A stretch of DNA of 64,000 nt from Oscillospiraceae bacterium. GTDB taxonomy: Bacteria > Bacillota > Clostridia > Oscillospirales > Ruminococcaceae. Shown here piece by piece: positions 15,201-22,762 of this stretch; position 1 is the first letter of the stretch; each line of letters begins with the position of its first letter. The stretch lies in contig JAFWEV010000025.1 in NCBI GenBank assembly GCA_017512745.1, positions 1-64,000 on the forward strand, given 5' to 3'. A program made the translations under genes and the position numbers. The notes under the pieces are model-generated. The model did no database searches and was not told where the DNA came from. It saw only the letters and a list, made by a program, of their open reading frames with translations.

Positions 15201-15408
15201 TCTCATCCTCCTCATACACCGAGAAATCCACCTTCATGAACTCCTCATCATTCATCGTGTTCAGTTTGTCCTTCAGCCGGCTGACTTGCTCCCTGAGCTC
15301 TTTGTCGGCTATCATGCCAAGCCTGGCCATCATATCCATGACAGCAGCGCTGCGGCTGGAGTGATCAAATGCTGCCGCCAGTGTTGTCTCTTCAACAGTA
15401 AAGATCAT
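15184..15408 (-). CDS. Transposon-transfer-assisting (TTRAP) family protein
   Basis: A 74-residue protein whose start FTVEETTLAAAFDHSSRSAA, and end with a NDEEFMKVDF motif, match the small TTRAP family of conjugative transposons. These acidic proteins are thought to assist transfer, with no known enzymatic activity. Start overlaps the ArdC-like stop (ATGA), with AGGAGG eight bases before. Its end overlaps the start of the next gene by 17 bases. Confidence 0.75.
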   Translation of the reverse strand: MIFTVEETTLAAAFDHSSRSAAVMDMMARLGMIADKELREQVSRLKDKLNTMNDEEFMKVDFSVYEEDENEQMG

Positions 15409-16736
15409 CTTGTTTCCTCCTTTTTGTGTGTCGCTTTGGATGTCGCTTTGCGCGTCACTTCGTTTTTCTTTTGGGCAAGCTCCTTCAGAACAGACGGCTT
15501 TTCATCCTGAGAGGAGAGATGCTCATCTTTCGCCGTTCTCGCCGGTGCCGGCTTCAGTTCGTAATCACGGGCTTCTTTCTCAGTCAGTGGTTTTGCATAT
15601 TCCAGGTAGCCCCAGGCAAGCATAGATCCGTCCTCTACAGGTATCCGACTGTCATAATTGTGGATCTCGACCGGTTTGTTGTCGGCAGGCTTCGGAAATG
15701 TTCCGATGTCTACAGGACGCTGCGTAGAGTAATACCGGTAACAGCCATTTTCCTGAAGGCCGGGAGCAGGCACTTCCGGGGTCTCTGGTTTTACCTCGAT
15801 ACCTTTTTCTTTTTGTAGGGAGAAGACCTGGTCATCAATCGACGTAATCATCTCGTCCGCAGCCTTTCGAATCCTGTCCAGCGACGCCTTCAGTTCCGGA
15901 GTGTCCTTGCCCTTGGACCAACCGGCGATATATGCAAAGCTGTAGTCAGAAGTCTCGATCCCATAGTGCTGGGAAACGGTGTAGGCAATAGCCTCCGCTT
16001 CGACCTCTTTGGCATTTCGCGTAAGTCTCGGTTCCTCCGGAGGCAGATCCTTCGGATCGATGGAGTGGAGCTTCTGATGCGCCATCTCATGGATCATAGT
16101 CTTTATGGTCTGAACCTCGCTCATGCCTTCCTGTAACGCGATACGTTGGTCCACCGTGTGGTAGTAGCCCTTGGCACCGGAGGGAATCTGCTCAAAGCCG
16201 ACAGGAACCGGGCAAGCCCGTTCCAGAGCCTCAAAGAACATTTCGTAGTTCGTGACATTACCGGTCAGTTCATCCACGCCAATCGTAGGAAGAGGTTTTC
16301 CATCTGTCTGGCTGACATCGAAGACGTTCACGACCTTGAAAGCAGGGACCATGATCTCCTTTAGTTCCTTGGCAGTGCTGCCGTCCGGATTCAAGATGGC
16401 CTGACCGGTGACAGGATCAAGTCTATCCACCTCCATCTTTTTCTTATAAGGCGTCGGGGCGAGGATTCGGATCCCGGTCTCGCCCTTCTGGACCTGTCTG
16501 CCGAAATTCTTCTGCCAGGCAGTATAACCGGCAACCAAAGTGGCGTCAGGTTTTTGCATGGCAATCAGAATTGTGTTGTTCAAGGAGTAGTCATGGAACT
16601 TGGAAAGCGTCTTCAGATAATTCTTGAATGCCTCGCTTTCAAAGAGCGCCTGGATTCCGGCCTCCAGCTTATCTGTGATTTCCTTTACTTTATCGAGCTG
16701 GGAAGGATAGGCCTTATCTGGTTTCTTTTCCGCCAT
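15405..16736 (-). CDS. ArdC-like antirestriction protein with zincin and YodL-like domains
   Basis: A 443-residue protein. Residues about 15-145 match the ArdC N-terminal ssDNA-binding domain (FHDYSLNNTILIAMQKPDAT, then YTAWQKNFGRQVQKGETGIR). Residues about 150-290 are a zinc-metallopeptidase-like domain with HEMAH at 216-220. Residues about 325-400 resemble the YodL domain (NGCYRYYSTQRPVDIGTFPK). ArdC proteins protect incoming single-stranded DNA from host restriction enzymes during conjugation. ATG at 16736 has AAGGAG seven bases before. Finding it on an element that also carries its own restriction system is functionally coherent: entry protection plus resident defence. Confidence 0.88.
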   Translation of the reverse strand: MAEKKPDKAYPSQLDKVKEITDKLEAGIQALFESEAFKNYLKTLSKFHDYSLNNTILIAMQKPDATLVAGYTAWQKNFGRQVQKGETGIRILAPTPYKKKMEVDRLDPVTGQAILNPDGSTAKELKEIMVPAFKVVNVFDVSQTDGKPLPTIGVDELTGNVTNYEMFFEALERACPVPVGFEQIPSGAKGYYHTVDQRIALQEGMSEVQTIKTMIHEMAHQKLHSIDPKDLPPEEPRLTRNAKEVEAEAIAYTVSQHYGIETSDYSFAYIAGWSKGKDTPELKASLDRIRKAADEMITSIDDQVFSLQKEKGIEVKPETPEVPAPGLQENGCYRYYSTQRPVDIGTFPKPADNKPVEIHNYDSRIPVEDGSMLAWGYLEYAKPLTEKEARDYELKPAPARTAKDEHLSSQDEKPSVLKELAQKKNEVTRKATSKATHKKEETR

Positions 16737-17289
16737 GAGTTTTCTCCTTTCCTTGCCTGGACTCATGAGTCAGAGATCCTTTCAGATCCTGCAGCTGTTT
16801 CAGAACCGAAGCTTGGACAGCTTCAGCTTTTTCTGCAACTTCATCAAAGGAAACTTCAAAGCGGTTTCTTCGGATCATGCCATGCATCTCAAGAATCTGT
16901 TCACGAGCCTGCTTCATGGTGAGCTCCGGAGCATCCAGCTGACCTCCGTCTTTAAGCTCATACCCTTCACTGTAGATGGTGTAATCAAAACCGGAATCCG
17001 TCCGCTGCAGGGTAAGATACTCTCTGTGTCCGAGCTGCCAGGCGGCTTGTTCTGCTGTGATTTCCGGTTCGGGACGAACCGATCCGTTCTGTGCTTCCAG
17101 ATGTTCAGCAAACTCACAGATATGAAAAACGGAATTGCCGACCACCGTGTGATAATCATCCAGATATTTGCATCGTGCAGTGAACTTCCGGTCCGGGAAC
17201 TGAACCTCTACGGTTCCTCCGTCAGGGATTCGGAAAAGCGTGTCATAACTGCTGTTGATAAACCTGATACTGTGTTCTTTCTCGTCCAT
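16714..17289 (-). CDS. ICE accessory protein, LPD-type domains suspected
   Basis: A 191-residue protein. The N-terminal 60 residues form a small beta-rich unit (FRIPDGGTVEVQFPDRKFTA, then HTVVGNSVFHICEFAE), which recalls the small polyvalent-protein-associated domains of mobile elements, but I cannot name it securely. The middle part (REYLTLQRTDSGFDYTIYSE) is another strand-rich unit and the end is a charged helix. ATG at 17289 is chosen: it overlaps the topB stop as TGATG and has GGGAGG nine bases upstream. Function unknown; co-translated with topB. Confidence 0.65.
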   Translation of the reverse strand: MDEKEHSIRFINSSYDTLFRIPDGGTVEVQFPDRKFTARCKYLDDYHTVVGNSVFHICEFAEHLEAQNGSVRPEPEITAEQAAWQLGHREYLTLQRTDSGFDYTIYSEGYELKDGGQLDAPELTMKQAREQILEMHGMIRRNRFEVSFDEVAEKAEAVQASVLKQLQDLKGSLTHESRQGKEKTHGGKETR

Positions 17290-19376
17290 CACTTACTGCC
17301 TCCCTTTGCATCGGGAAACTCCAGAGAGAACTGAGGTCTGCCGTCCGCCTCTGTGGTGAGGAGAATATCCGCATTGTAGGTCTTGCCGGTTTTCTGGCTT
17401 TTGCAGTCCTTCAGACGGGCACGGCCATCCTTCAGGAGCTTCTCCACGATCTGGGGAGTGAGTCGTTTCCCGATTTTGGTGAAGTAAGCATTGTCCTTCC
17501 AGAGAATGAACCGGCACTCCCGGTTGCTGCAGAACCAGCCTTTCTGTTTTTCCAGCACCTCAGCGCCACAATGTGGGCAGGTACCGATCACTTTGTTTCT
17601 GCTCATGAGTGTCTCTGCTCCTTTCACTTTTTCATAATTGGCCACCAGGCCTGCAATCATACCAGCGATGCCGTCCATGAAATCAGCGGCGTCGTATTCG
17701 CCGTGTTCTATGGCTAGGAGTTTCTGCTCCCATTCTGCTGTCATGGACGCAGACTGGATCTGCTCTGGCATGACGGTTACAAGGGAATTGCCCTTATCTG
17801 TCGCGATCAGATGTTTCGTCTTGCCATCGCCTTTGCGCTCCATGAAGCCGCGTTGGACGAGTTTTTCGATAGTCGCTGCACGGGTGGCCGGTGTACCCAA
17901 GCCTTTTCGCTCCGCTTCCTCCGGGGTCTCATCCTCGCCGGCTGTCTCCATGGCTGAGAGGAGAGTGTCTTCCGTGAAATGCTTCGGGGGAGAGGTCTTT
18001 CCCTCTTTAACCTTTGCAGAATCAATTGTGAGTCTGGTGCCTTTTCCGGGGACCCGGCTGATGACATCTTCTTCGTTCTTCTTATCCGGATAGAACTGCT
18101 GCCAGATGCCTTTCCAACCAAGCTGCAGGACGGTACGGCCTTTTCGGGTGAATTCCTCAGTCCCGCAGCTGAGTTTTACAGATACTTCGGCGTACCTATG
18201 ATCTTCTCCGGCTGTGCAGAGAAGTCTTGCGGATATCAGTTGGAGAATGGCCATCTCCGTCGGTGGGAGGCTCGTAAGATCACTTTCGGCCATTGTCCTT
18301 GTCGGGATAATGGCGTGATGATCGCTGACTTTGCTGCTGTCGAAAACAGATGCCAGGTGGACAGGCTCGTTTCTAAGGCTTCCAGTGATCCTGAACTTCT
18401 CGGCCACTGCTTTGAGCAGGACCGGAAGCATTTCCCTCATATCGTCCGTCAGATAGCTGCTGTCGGTGCGAGGATAGGTGACAAGCTTCTTCTCATACAG
18501 GCTCTGGGTATAGTCCAGAGTCTGCTGCGCCGTAAAGCCGAGGATGCGGTTTGCGTCTCTCTGTAGACTGGTCAGGTCATAGAGAAGAGGCGACTTCTCC
18601 AGCTTTTCCTTCGTCTCGACGGATTCGATCACAACCTCCCCAGCATTCTGGCACTGCGAAAGAAGTCGATCCGCGTCAGATTTTGTCGAAAAACGTCGGC
18701 TGGCGACATCGATATCTCTGGCTTTCAGCTGTACAGTCCAGAAAGACTCCGGCTTGAAGGCAGAGATCTGGGCGTCACGCATCACAACCATTGCAAGCGT
18801 CGGCGTCATGACCCGACCAACAGCAAGCGTCTGATGGTACAGGCATGAAAAAAGCCGGGTGGCGTTCATTCCGACGATCCAGTCAGCACGCTCCCGGCAA
18901 ATGGCTGCCTCATACAAGGCATCGTATTCAGTTCCCGGCTTCAGCTTCTCAAAGCCTTCCCGGATGGCTGCGTCCTCCATGCTGGAGATCCACAGCCGTT
19001 CAAATGGTTTTTGGCATCGGCACTGGTTGTAGACAAGGCGGAAGATCAGTTCGCCTTCGCGTCCGGCATCGGTTGCGCAGACGAGGCTCTCGACGTCTGG
19101 CCGCTCCATTAACTTCTTCAGAATCTGGTACTGCTTCTTCGTCTCCGGGGAGACCTCGTAAAGAAAGCGTTCCGGAAGAATTGGCAGATCTTCCAGACGC
19201 CACTTGGCGTAGCGTTCGTCGTACCGCTCCGGGGCTGACAGTTCAACCAGATGACCGATACACCAGCTGACAAGGTATCCGTTACCTTCCAGATAGCCGT
19301 CTTGGCGTTTGTTTGCGCCGATGACCTTAGCCAGTGACTGGGCGACTGAAGGTTTCTCGGCAATGACAAGTTTCAT
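17289..19376 (-). CDS. topB: DNA topoisomerase III (type IA)
   Basis: A 695-residue type IA topoisomerase. Toprim domain at the N-terminus with EKPSVAQSLA (7-16) and the acidic DAGREGELIF (113-122); active-site Tyr311 in TYPRTDSSYL; C-terminal four-Cys zinc ribbon (CPHCG then CSNREC, residues about 605-630). It relaxes or decatenates DNA and in these elements probably helps process transferred strands. ATG at 19376 follows GGAGG, and the frame upstream of it is not conserved in character. Translationally coupled to the next gene. Confidence 0.96.
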   Translation of the reverse strand: MKLVIAEKPSVAQSLAKVIGANKRQDGYLEGNGYLVSWCIGHLVELSAPERYDERYAKWRLEDLPILPERFLYEVSPETKKQYQILKKLMERPDVESLVCATDAGREGELIFRLVYNQCRCQKPFERLWISSMEDAAIREGFEKLKPGTEYDALYEAAICRERADWIVGMNATRLFSCLYHQTLAVGRVMTPTLAMVVMRDAQISAFKPESFWTVQLKARDIDVASRRFSTKSDADRLLSQCQNAGEVVIESVETKEKLEKSPLLYDLTSLQRDANRILGFTAQQTLDYTQSLYEKKLVTYPRTDSSYLTDDMREMLPVLLKAVAEKFRITGSLRNEPVHLASVFDSSKVSDHHAIIPTRTMAESDLTSLPPTEMAILQLISARLLCTAGEDHRYAEVSVKLSCGTEEFTRKGRTVLQLGWKGIWQQFYPDKKNEEDVISRVPGKGTRLTIDSAKVKEGKTSPPKHFTEDTLLSAMETAGEDETPEEAERKGLGTPATRAATIEKLVQRGFMERKGDGKTKHLIATDKGNSLVTVMPEQIQSASMTAEWEQKLLAIEHGEYDAADFMDGIAGMIAGLVANYEKVKGAETLMSRNKVIGTCPHCGAEVLEKQKGWFCSNRECRFILWKDNAYFTKIGKRLTPQIVEKLLKDGRARLKDCKSQKTGKTYNADILLTTEADGRPQFSLEFPDAKGGSK

Positions 19377-19410
19377 TTGGGCGTTTCCTCCTTTTCTGAA
19401 AATGGGCATA

Positions 19411-19448
19411 AAAACAGCACCAAGGATTATTCTCCCTGGTGCTATGTA
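19411..19448 (-). promoter_or_regulatory. TACATA-hairpin element upstream of topB
   Basis: On the minus strand: CTACATA, then arm GCACCAGGG, an 8-base loop, arm CCTTGGTGC and TGTTTTT. It looks like an intrinsic terminator preceded by TACATA. Located between the excisionase-like gene and topB. One of four such elements in this ICE (also 28.4, 31.5 and 37.97 kb). Confidence 0.6.
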
Positions 19449-19459
19449 GATGGTACAGA

Positions 19460-19879
19460 TTAGTATCCTAATAGGCCTTGATTAAGGAGTTCACATACCT
19501 TCGAGTAATTGATAAGAAACTTTGATCCGACATTCACGGAAGGGATTTTTCCTTCTTTCACCATTCTGCGAATACCATATTCAGAGATACCCGTTTCCTT
19601 AGCTATTTCTCTGATAGTCATCATCCTGGGAACAGAATAATCTTGGGTACTATGTTTTTCAGGCTCCGGTTTATGCTCAGAAGGATTTTCTGCGGGAATG
19701 GGGGTATAGGTGGTGAAAGACACATTCTTCTGGTAGCCATAAAAAACAATTGCAGATCTTGCTAAAAACGCTTCACCACAATAGCAACAATGGACTTTAT
19801 TTGTTCCTGCTGGGACAGGAATGATTCTATCGCAACAAGGACATCTGCCATAATGAAACTTTGCAGGAATCGAATCCAT
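19460..19879 (-). CDS. Zinc-ribbon plus excisionase-type helix-turn-helix regulator
   Basis: A 139-residue protein with two parts. Residues 10-40 contain a zinc ribbon with CPCC and CCYC knuckles. Residues about 85-139 are a MerR/excisionase-type winged helix (MTIREIAKETGISEYGIRRM followed by KIPSVNVGSKFLINYSKV). Such small proteins bind DNA; the element may use it as a regulator or accessory factor for excision, but excisionases normally lie beside the integrase, which is not here. ATG at 19879 has AGGAGG seven bases upstream. The middle 40 residues are Pro/Glu-rich linker. Confidence 0.75.
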   Translation of the reverse strand: MDSIPAKFHYGRCPCCDRIIPVPAGTNKVHCCYCGEAFLARSAIVFYGYQKNVSFTTYTPIPAENPSEHKPEPEKHSTQDYSVPRMMTIREIAKETGISEYGIRRMVKEGKIPSVNVGSKFLINYSKVCELLNQGLLGY

Positions 19880-20002
19880 AAATGTACCTCCTAAATCGAA
19901 ATGAGATATTACCACTTTATCAATTCGGGGTAACGGACTTCAAGCATGAACACAGTTATAGGCTCAAATATGTACGAGGCAGCGGTTGCTGCCTCTTCCG
20001 GT

Positions 20003-20524
20003 TTACAGCTCCGGACCTTTTTTCGACTTGGTCTTAGCCTTCGGCTTGTCGACCGAGACCTTCGCCGCCGTTTCCTTAGCCAGGGCGTCCAGTTTTTCAC
20101 GGGCGGATTCCCTGTGCTCGGCGGTCTTTTCCTGCGGGGCTCTGGTCTTATAGGACTCCACCATTGCCTTCAGATCCCTGTTCGGAACGTCGGCTTTCAC
20201 ATCCTGCCAGACGTTCTTCCCGGCGTCATCCTGTCCCATAAGGGTAGGTTTTGTCACCGTGGTCTTGCCGTCCGCCGGGATCTTCGCCCACAGACCCTTG
20301 CCGTACTGGTTCTCGTGAACTGCCTTGGCGGGCAGCACGAATGATGCCCAGGGCGTCTTATCCGCTGGATCCTGGTTGGGGACTGTGATTCGCATGAACT
20401 CTTTGCCTTCTTTGGAAGTAAAGGGCTCAGCCAAGCCTTTCCCGAACTTTATCGTTACTTCCTCACGCTGTGCCGCTTCCTTGGCTGCCTCCGCAGCCTG
20501 GTCCATGGTCTTTTCATCTGCCAT
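20003..20524 (-). CDS. Possible internal translation product of the RadC fusion
   Basis: The same frame as the RadC fusion, from ATG 20524 with GAAGGAGGAACCAAGACA just before it, giving 173 residues. It begins with an acidic helix and contains a compact domain with GLAEPFTSKEGKEFMRITVP and KTPWASFVLPAKAVHENQYG segments, which probably binds nucleic acid or is structural; I do not recognise a named family. Listed separately because the ribosome site is as good as those of genuine starts in this element. Confidence 0.5.
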   Translation of the reverse strand: MADEKTMDQAAEAAKEAAQREEVTIKFGKGLAEPFTSKEGKEFMRITVPNQDPADKTPWASFVLPAKAVHENQYGKGLWAKIPADGKTTVTKPTLMGQDDAGKNVWQDVKADVPNRDLKAMVESYKTRAPQEKTAEHRESAREKLDALAKETAAKVSVDKPKAKTKSKKGPEL

Positions 20525-21073
20525 TGTCTTGGTTCCTCCTTCAAAAGATGGTTTTGTATCAGCGACCCGGAGGATCTCCTCCGCAGTCATGTTGATGCTG
20601 CTGTTGCTGAAATCTGCGAGATTCTCTTCCCGCATGCTGCAGTAACGGTCATTCCCCCCGACTACGATGTGATCCATGCAGGGAATGCCCATAAGCTTAC
20701 CGGCCTCAATGACCTTCCTGGTGGTCGTGAGATCTGCCTGCGAAGGCGTCGGATCCCCGGACGGGTGGTTGTGAAGCAGGATGAAAGCTCCCGCATTGGA
20801 CATGAGTCCCGACTTCAGAATGTTCGGGATTGCCGCGATCGACTGGTTCAGTTCACCGACGCTGACGATATTAAAATTGATCGGCTGGAGCTTTGTGTTG
20901 AGGTTCACTACACAAAGGCATTCCCGGTCGAACTGTGACATTTCCTTCCGCATTACCTGAAGTGCAGCTCCGGGGGAGGAAAGAGGGACATCCGAATACA
21001 GCGGATGCCCCTCAGCCAGACGTATACAGACCTCTTTCAGCTTATACCGTCTGCTCGATTCGTTCTCTGTCAT
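20003..21073 (-). CDS. RadC-like JAB protein fused to an ICE-specific C-terminal protein
   Basis: A 356-residue reading frame. Residues 1-150 are a RadC-type JAB/MPN domain with the metal motif HNHPSGDPTPSQAD (about 109-122); RadC-like proteins are common on mobile elements and may act in DNA repair or recombination. Residues 184-356 (MADEKTMDQAAEAAKEAAQR onward) are a separate domain that usually exists as its own protein in such elements, ending in a Lys/Ala-rich tail. An internal AGGAGG ten bases before ATG 20524 suggests that both the fusion and a 173-residue shorter protein are made. The main start follows a weakly placed AAGGAGG within the small upstream gene. Confidence 0.8.
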   Translation of the reverse strand: MTENESSRRYKLKEVCIRLAEGHPLYSDVPLSSPGAALQVMRKEMSQFDRECLCVVNLNTKLQPINFNIVSVGELNQSIAAIPNILKSGLMSNAGAFILLHNHPSGDPTPSQADLTTTRKVIEAGKLMGIPCMDHIVVGGNDRYCSMREENLADFSNSSINMTAEEILRVADTKPSFEGGTKTMADEKTMDQAAEAAKEAAQREEVTIKFGKGLAEPFTSKEGKEFMRITVPNQDPADKTPWASFVLPAKAVHENQYGKGLWAKIPADGKTTVTKPTLMGQDDAGKNVWQDVKADVPNRDLKAMVESYKTRAPQEKTAEHRESAREKLDALAKETAAKVSVDKPKAKTKSKKGPEL

Positions 21074-21182
21074 CTCTGTTCTGGCTATCCTCCTTAAGCT
21101 CGATGGTGATCTTCAGGATCTCGTCATCCGGCATAAAACGGATATAGTCCCGCAGTTCCTCCGGCGTCATAACAGCCACCAT
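21042..21182 (-). CDS. Short 46-residue protein coupled to the SH3 membrane protein
   Basis: ATG at 21182 overlaps the stop of the upstream gene as TGATG, a classic coupling signal. It encodes 46 residues (MVAVMTPEELRDYIRFMPDD, then EILKITIELKED and a charged end) and overlaps the RadC-fusion start by 32 bases in another frame. The sequence is plausible as a small acidic protein that may also serve to bring ribosomes to the RadC gene. No known family. Confidence 0.6.
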   Translation of the reverse strand: MVAVMTPEELRDYIRFMPDDEILKITIELKEDSQNRDDRERIEQTV

Positions 21183-22438
21183 CACAGATCCTCCTCACTG
21201 CCTTCTTCGGATTCCCCAGAATCATCCAGGATCTCTTCCTCATAGGGATCGGAGTCATCGACCGGTTCGCTCTCGCCGGCACCGTAATCCTCGTCATCAT
21301 CGGTGTAATCGGCGTCCGGATCAGGACCGCTTGCAGCCTGCTTTTTCTTCTTGGTCTGCATGAAGAACCATCCGCCGCCGACCGCCGCCATGACGAGAAT
21401 GATGATCACAACAGGGAGCATTTTGGTGCCTTTCTTTTCGGGTTGAGGCTCTGGCTCTTCCGTGCTGCTCTCACCGGTCTGTGCTGCAGCCTCGGCAGCC
21501 GCCCTTTCAGCAGCTTCTCTGGCCGCCTGTTCCGCAGCAAGCTGTGCCTGATAGTCGGCAGCTTCATCCTCCTCCATTAAGGAGAACAGATCCCGTTCAT
21601 CTACGAGATTCAGGAAGTGTACGGTCTCTTCGCCCTTTTCGTCACGATCGATGATCAGGTAGAAGTAGTTGCCTGCTTTCGTGACCAGTGTGATGAACTG
21701 CTGGCCCTCGCCGTTTCTTTCCCCGTAATCATCTACCAGAGTGAGATTTCCGGAGGGTGTCAGCCCGTGGATACCGGATTCGGTGCCGGTGCCTGCAAGG
21801 AGCTCCAGGAAGCTCAGGATCATTGTTCCGTCAATATCGAAGGTATAGCCATCGTCCGTCTGTGTGGAAGGAATGTCATTCACCCGTAGATACTGTCCGC
21901 ATACATAGCCGTACCGTGCCGGGAGCTCGATCTCATACCAGCCGTCCTTTTCCCCGATCACGTTAACGGTGCTTCCGTTGGTTAGTTGTGTGATGATGCT
22001 GTATCCCGTACTGGGGCCGGTCCTCACATTCAGGTTGCCGCCTTGGGTGGTCACAGTGCCGGTCCTTGACGGATCCTCTGGAACCTGCTTGTCGGTGGAG
22101 ATCACCACGGAACCGTCCGTAACGGTGACATGCAGCGTGGGAATCAGCAAAGCGATCAGTTTCGGGTGTTCCTTAAGGATCTCCAAGATCTCCGGATCTG
22201 TTCCGGCCAGAAGCACACGCAGCAAATCGGGATCAGAGAGAAAGGATTCCAAACCGTCCGGACTCCCTTCGCTGTCATTGTTTTCGGGCTCCGTAGCTTC
22301 TTCGGTTTTTGCAGGCTCAGTTTCAGTACCCGCCGACGTCTGCTCCGATTCCGGCGCGTAGGCAAAGGCCGTGACCGGGAATACCATCACCAGAATCAGT
22401 ACGACCGCAAGCAGCGCGGCCATCTTCTTTTTGATCAT
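21182..22438 (-). CDS. CD1107-like (DUF4366) membrane protein with SH3 domain
   Basis: A 418-residue surface membrane protein. Signal peptide at 1-26 (hydrophobic LLAVVLILVMVFPVTAFAYA), a Glu/Thr-rich segment, a bacterial SH3 domain at about 128-187 (GNLNVRTGPSTGYSIITQLT, ending YGYVCGQYL), the DUF4366 core (about 200-290), an Ala/Glu coiled-coil stretch, one C-terminal membrane helix (about 345-365) and a very acidic tail. In Tn1549/CTn elements this protein is a standard part of the mating-pore region and likely binds cell wall. GGAGG before ATG. Stop overlaps the 46-residue gene. Confidence 0.9.
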   Translation of the reverse strand: MIKKKMAALLAVVLILVMVFPVTAFAYAPESEQTSAGTETEPAKTEEATEPENNDSEGSPDGLESFLSDPDLLRVLLAGTDPEILEILKEHPKLIALLIPTLHVTVTDGSVVISTDKQVPEDPSRTGTVTTQGGNLNVRTGPSTGYSIITQLTNGSTVNVIGEKDGWYEIELPARYGYVCGQYLRVNDIPSTQTDDGYTFDIDGTMILSFLELLAGTGTESGIHGLTPSGNLTLVDDYGERNGEGQQFITLVTKAGNYFYLIIDRDEKGEETVHFLNLVDERDLFSLMEEDEAADYQAQLAAEQAAREAAERAAAEAAAQTGESSTEEPEPQPEKKGTKMLPVVIIILVMAAVGGGWFFMQTKKKKQAASGPDPDADYTDDDEDYGAGESEPVDDSDPYEEEILDDSGESEEGSEEDL

Positions 22439-22710
22439 TCTTTGTTATCCTCCTCTTCGTAAGTGTCGTTTTCGGTGTCGGCTTCCTGAAGGAATGCCGG
22501 GGTACGGGGAATACCGGAAGCAGTAGAACGGATCAGCTCCGCCAGCTGCTCCGGCGTCATGTTGGCTGCCTGGAAGATTCCGTATACACAGACCTTCTCA
22601 GCCTCGTTATATCTGCGCTCCAGGTCTTTGACCTTTGCCTCCCAGGAATCCCTTTTCTTTTTTGCCGCCTTCAGTTCTTCACGCAGGCGGTTCAGCTTTG
22701 AATCGTCCAT
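22435..22710 (-). CDS. DUF4315 family protein
   Basis: A 91-residue protein. Residues 3-40 are a coiled-coil helix (KLNRLREELKAAKKKRDSWE) and residues 40-70 contain the family's AANMTPEQLAELI motif. The end is acidic. DUF4315 proteins are found next to the CD1107/CD1108 genes in clostridial elements, with no known function; a structural role at the mating channel is plausible. ATG is preceded by AGGAGGATTGAA, and its stop overlaps the start of the SH3 protein gene. Confidence 0.88.
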   Translation of the reverse strand: MDDSKLNRLREELKAAKKKRDSWEAKVKDLERRYNEAEKVCVYGIFQAANMTPEQLAELIRSTASGIPRTPAFLQEADTENDTYEEEDNKE

Positions 22711-22735
22711 TTCAATCCTCCTTTGGATGAAATGA

Positions 22736-22762
22736 CCGCCTGCCTGGACTTAAGGCAGACGG
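22736..22762 (-). other. GC-rich stem-loop at the end of the NlpC/P60 gene
   Basis: CCGCCTGCC (22736-22744) pairs with GGCAGACGG (22754-22762) with one mismatch; the stop codon of the NlpC/P60 gene lies in the loop. On the minus strand it is followed by TCATTTC, so it is not a strong terminator and may stabilise the 3' end or tune the ratio to the DUF4315 gene. Confidence 0.4.
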
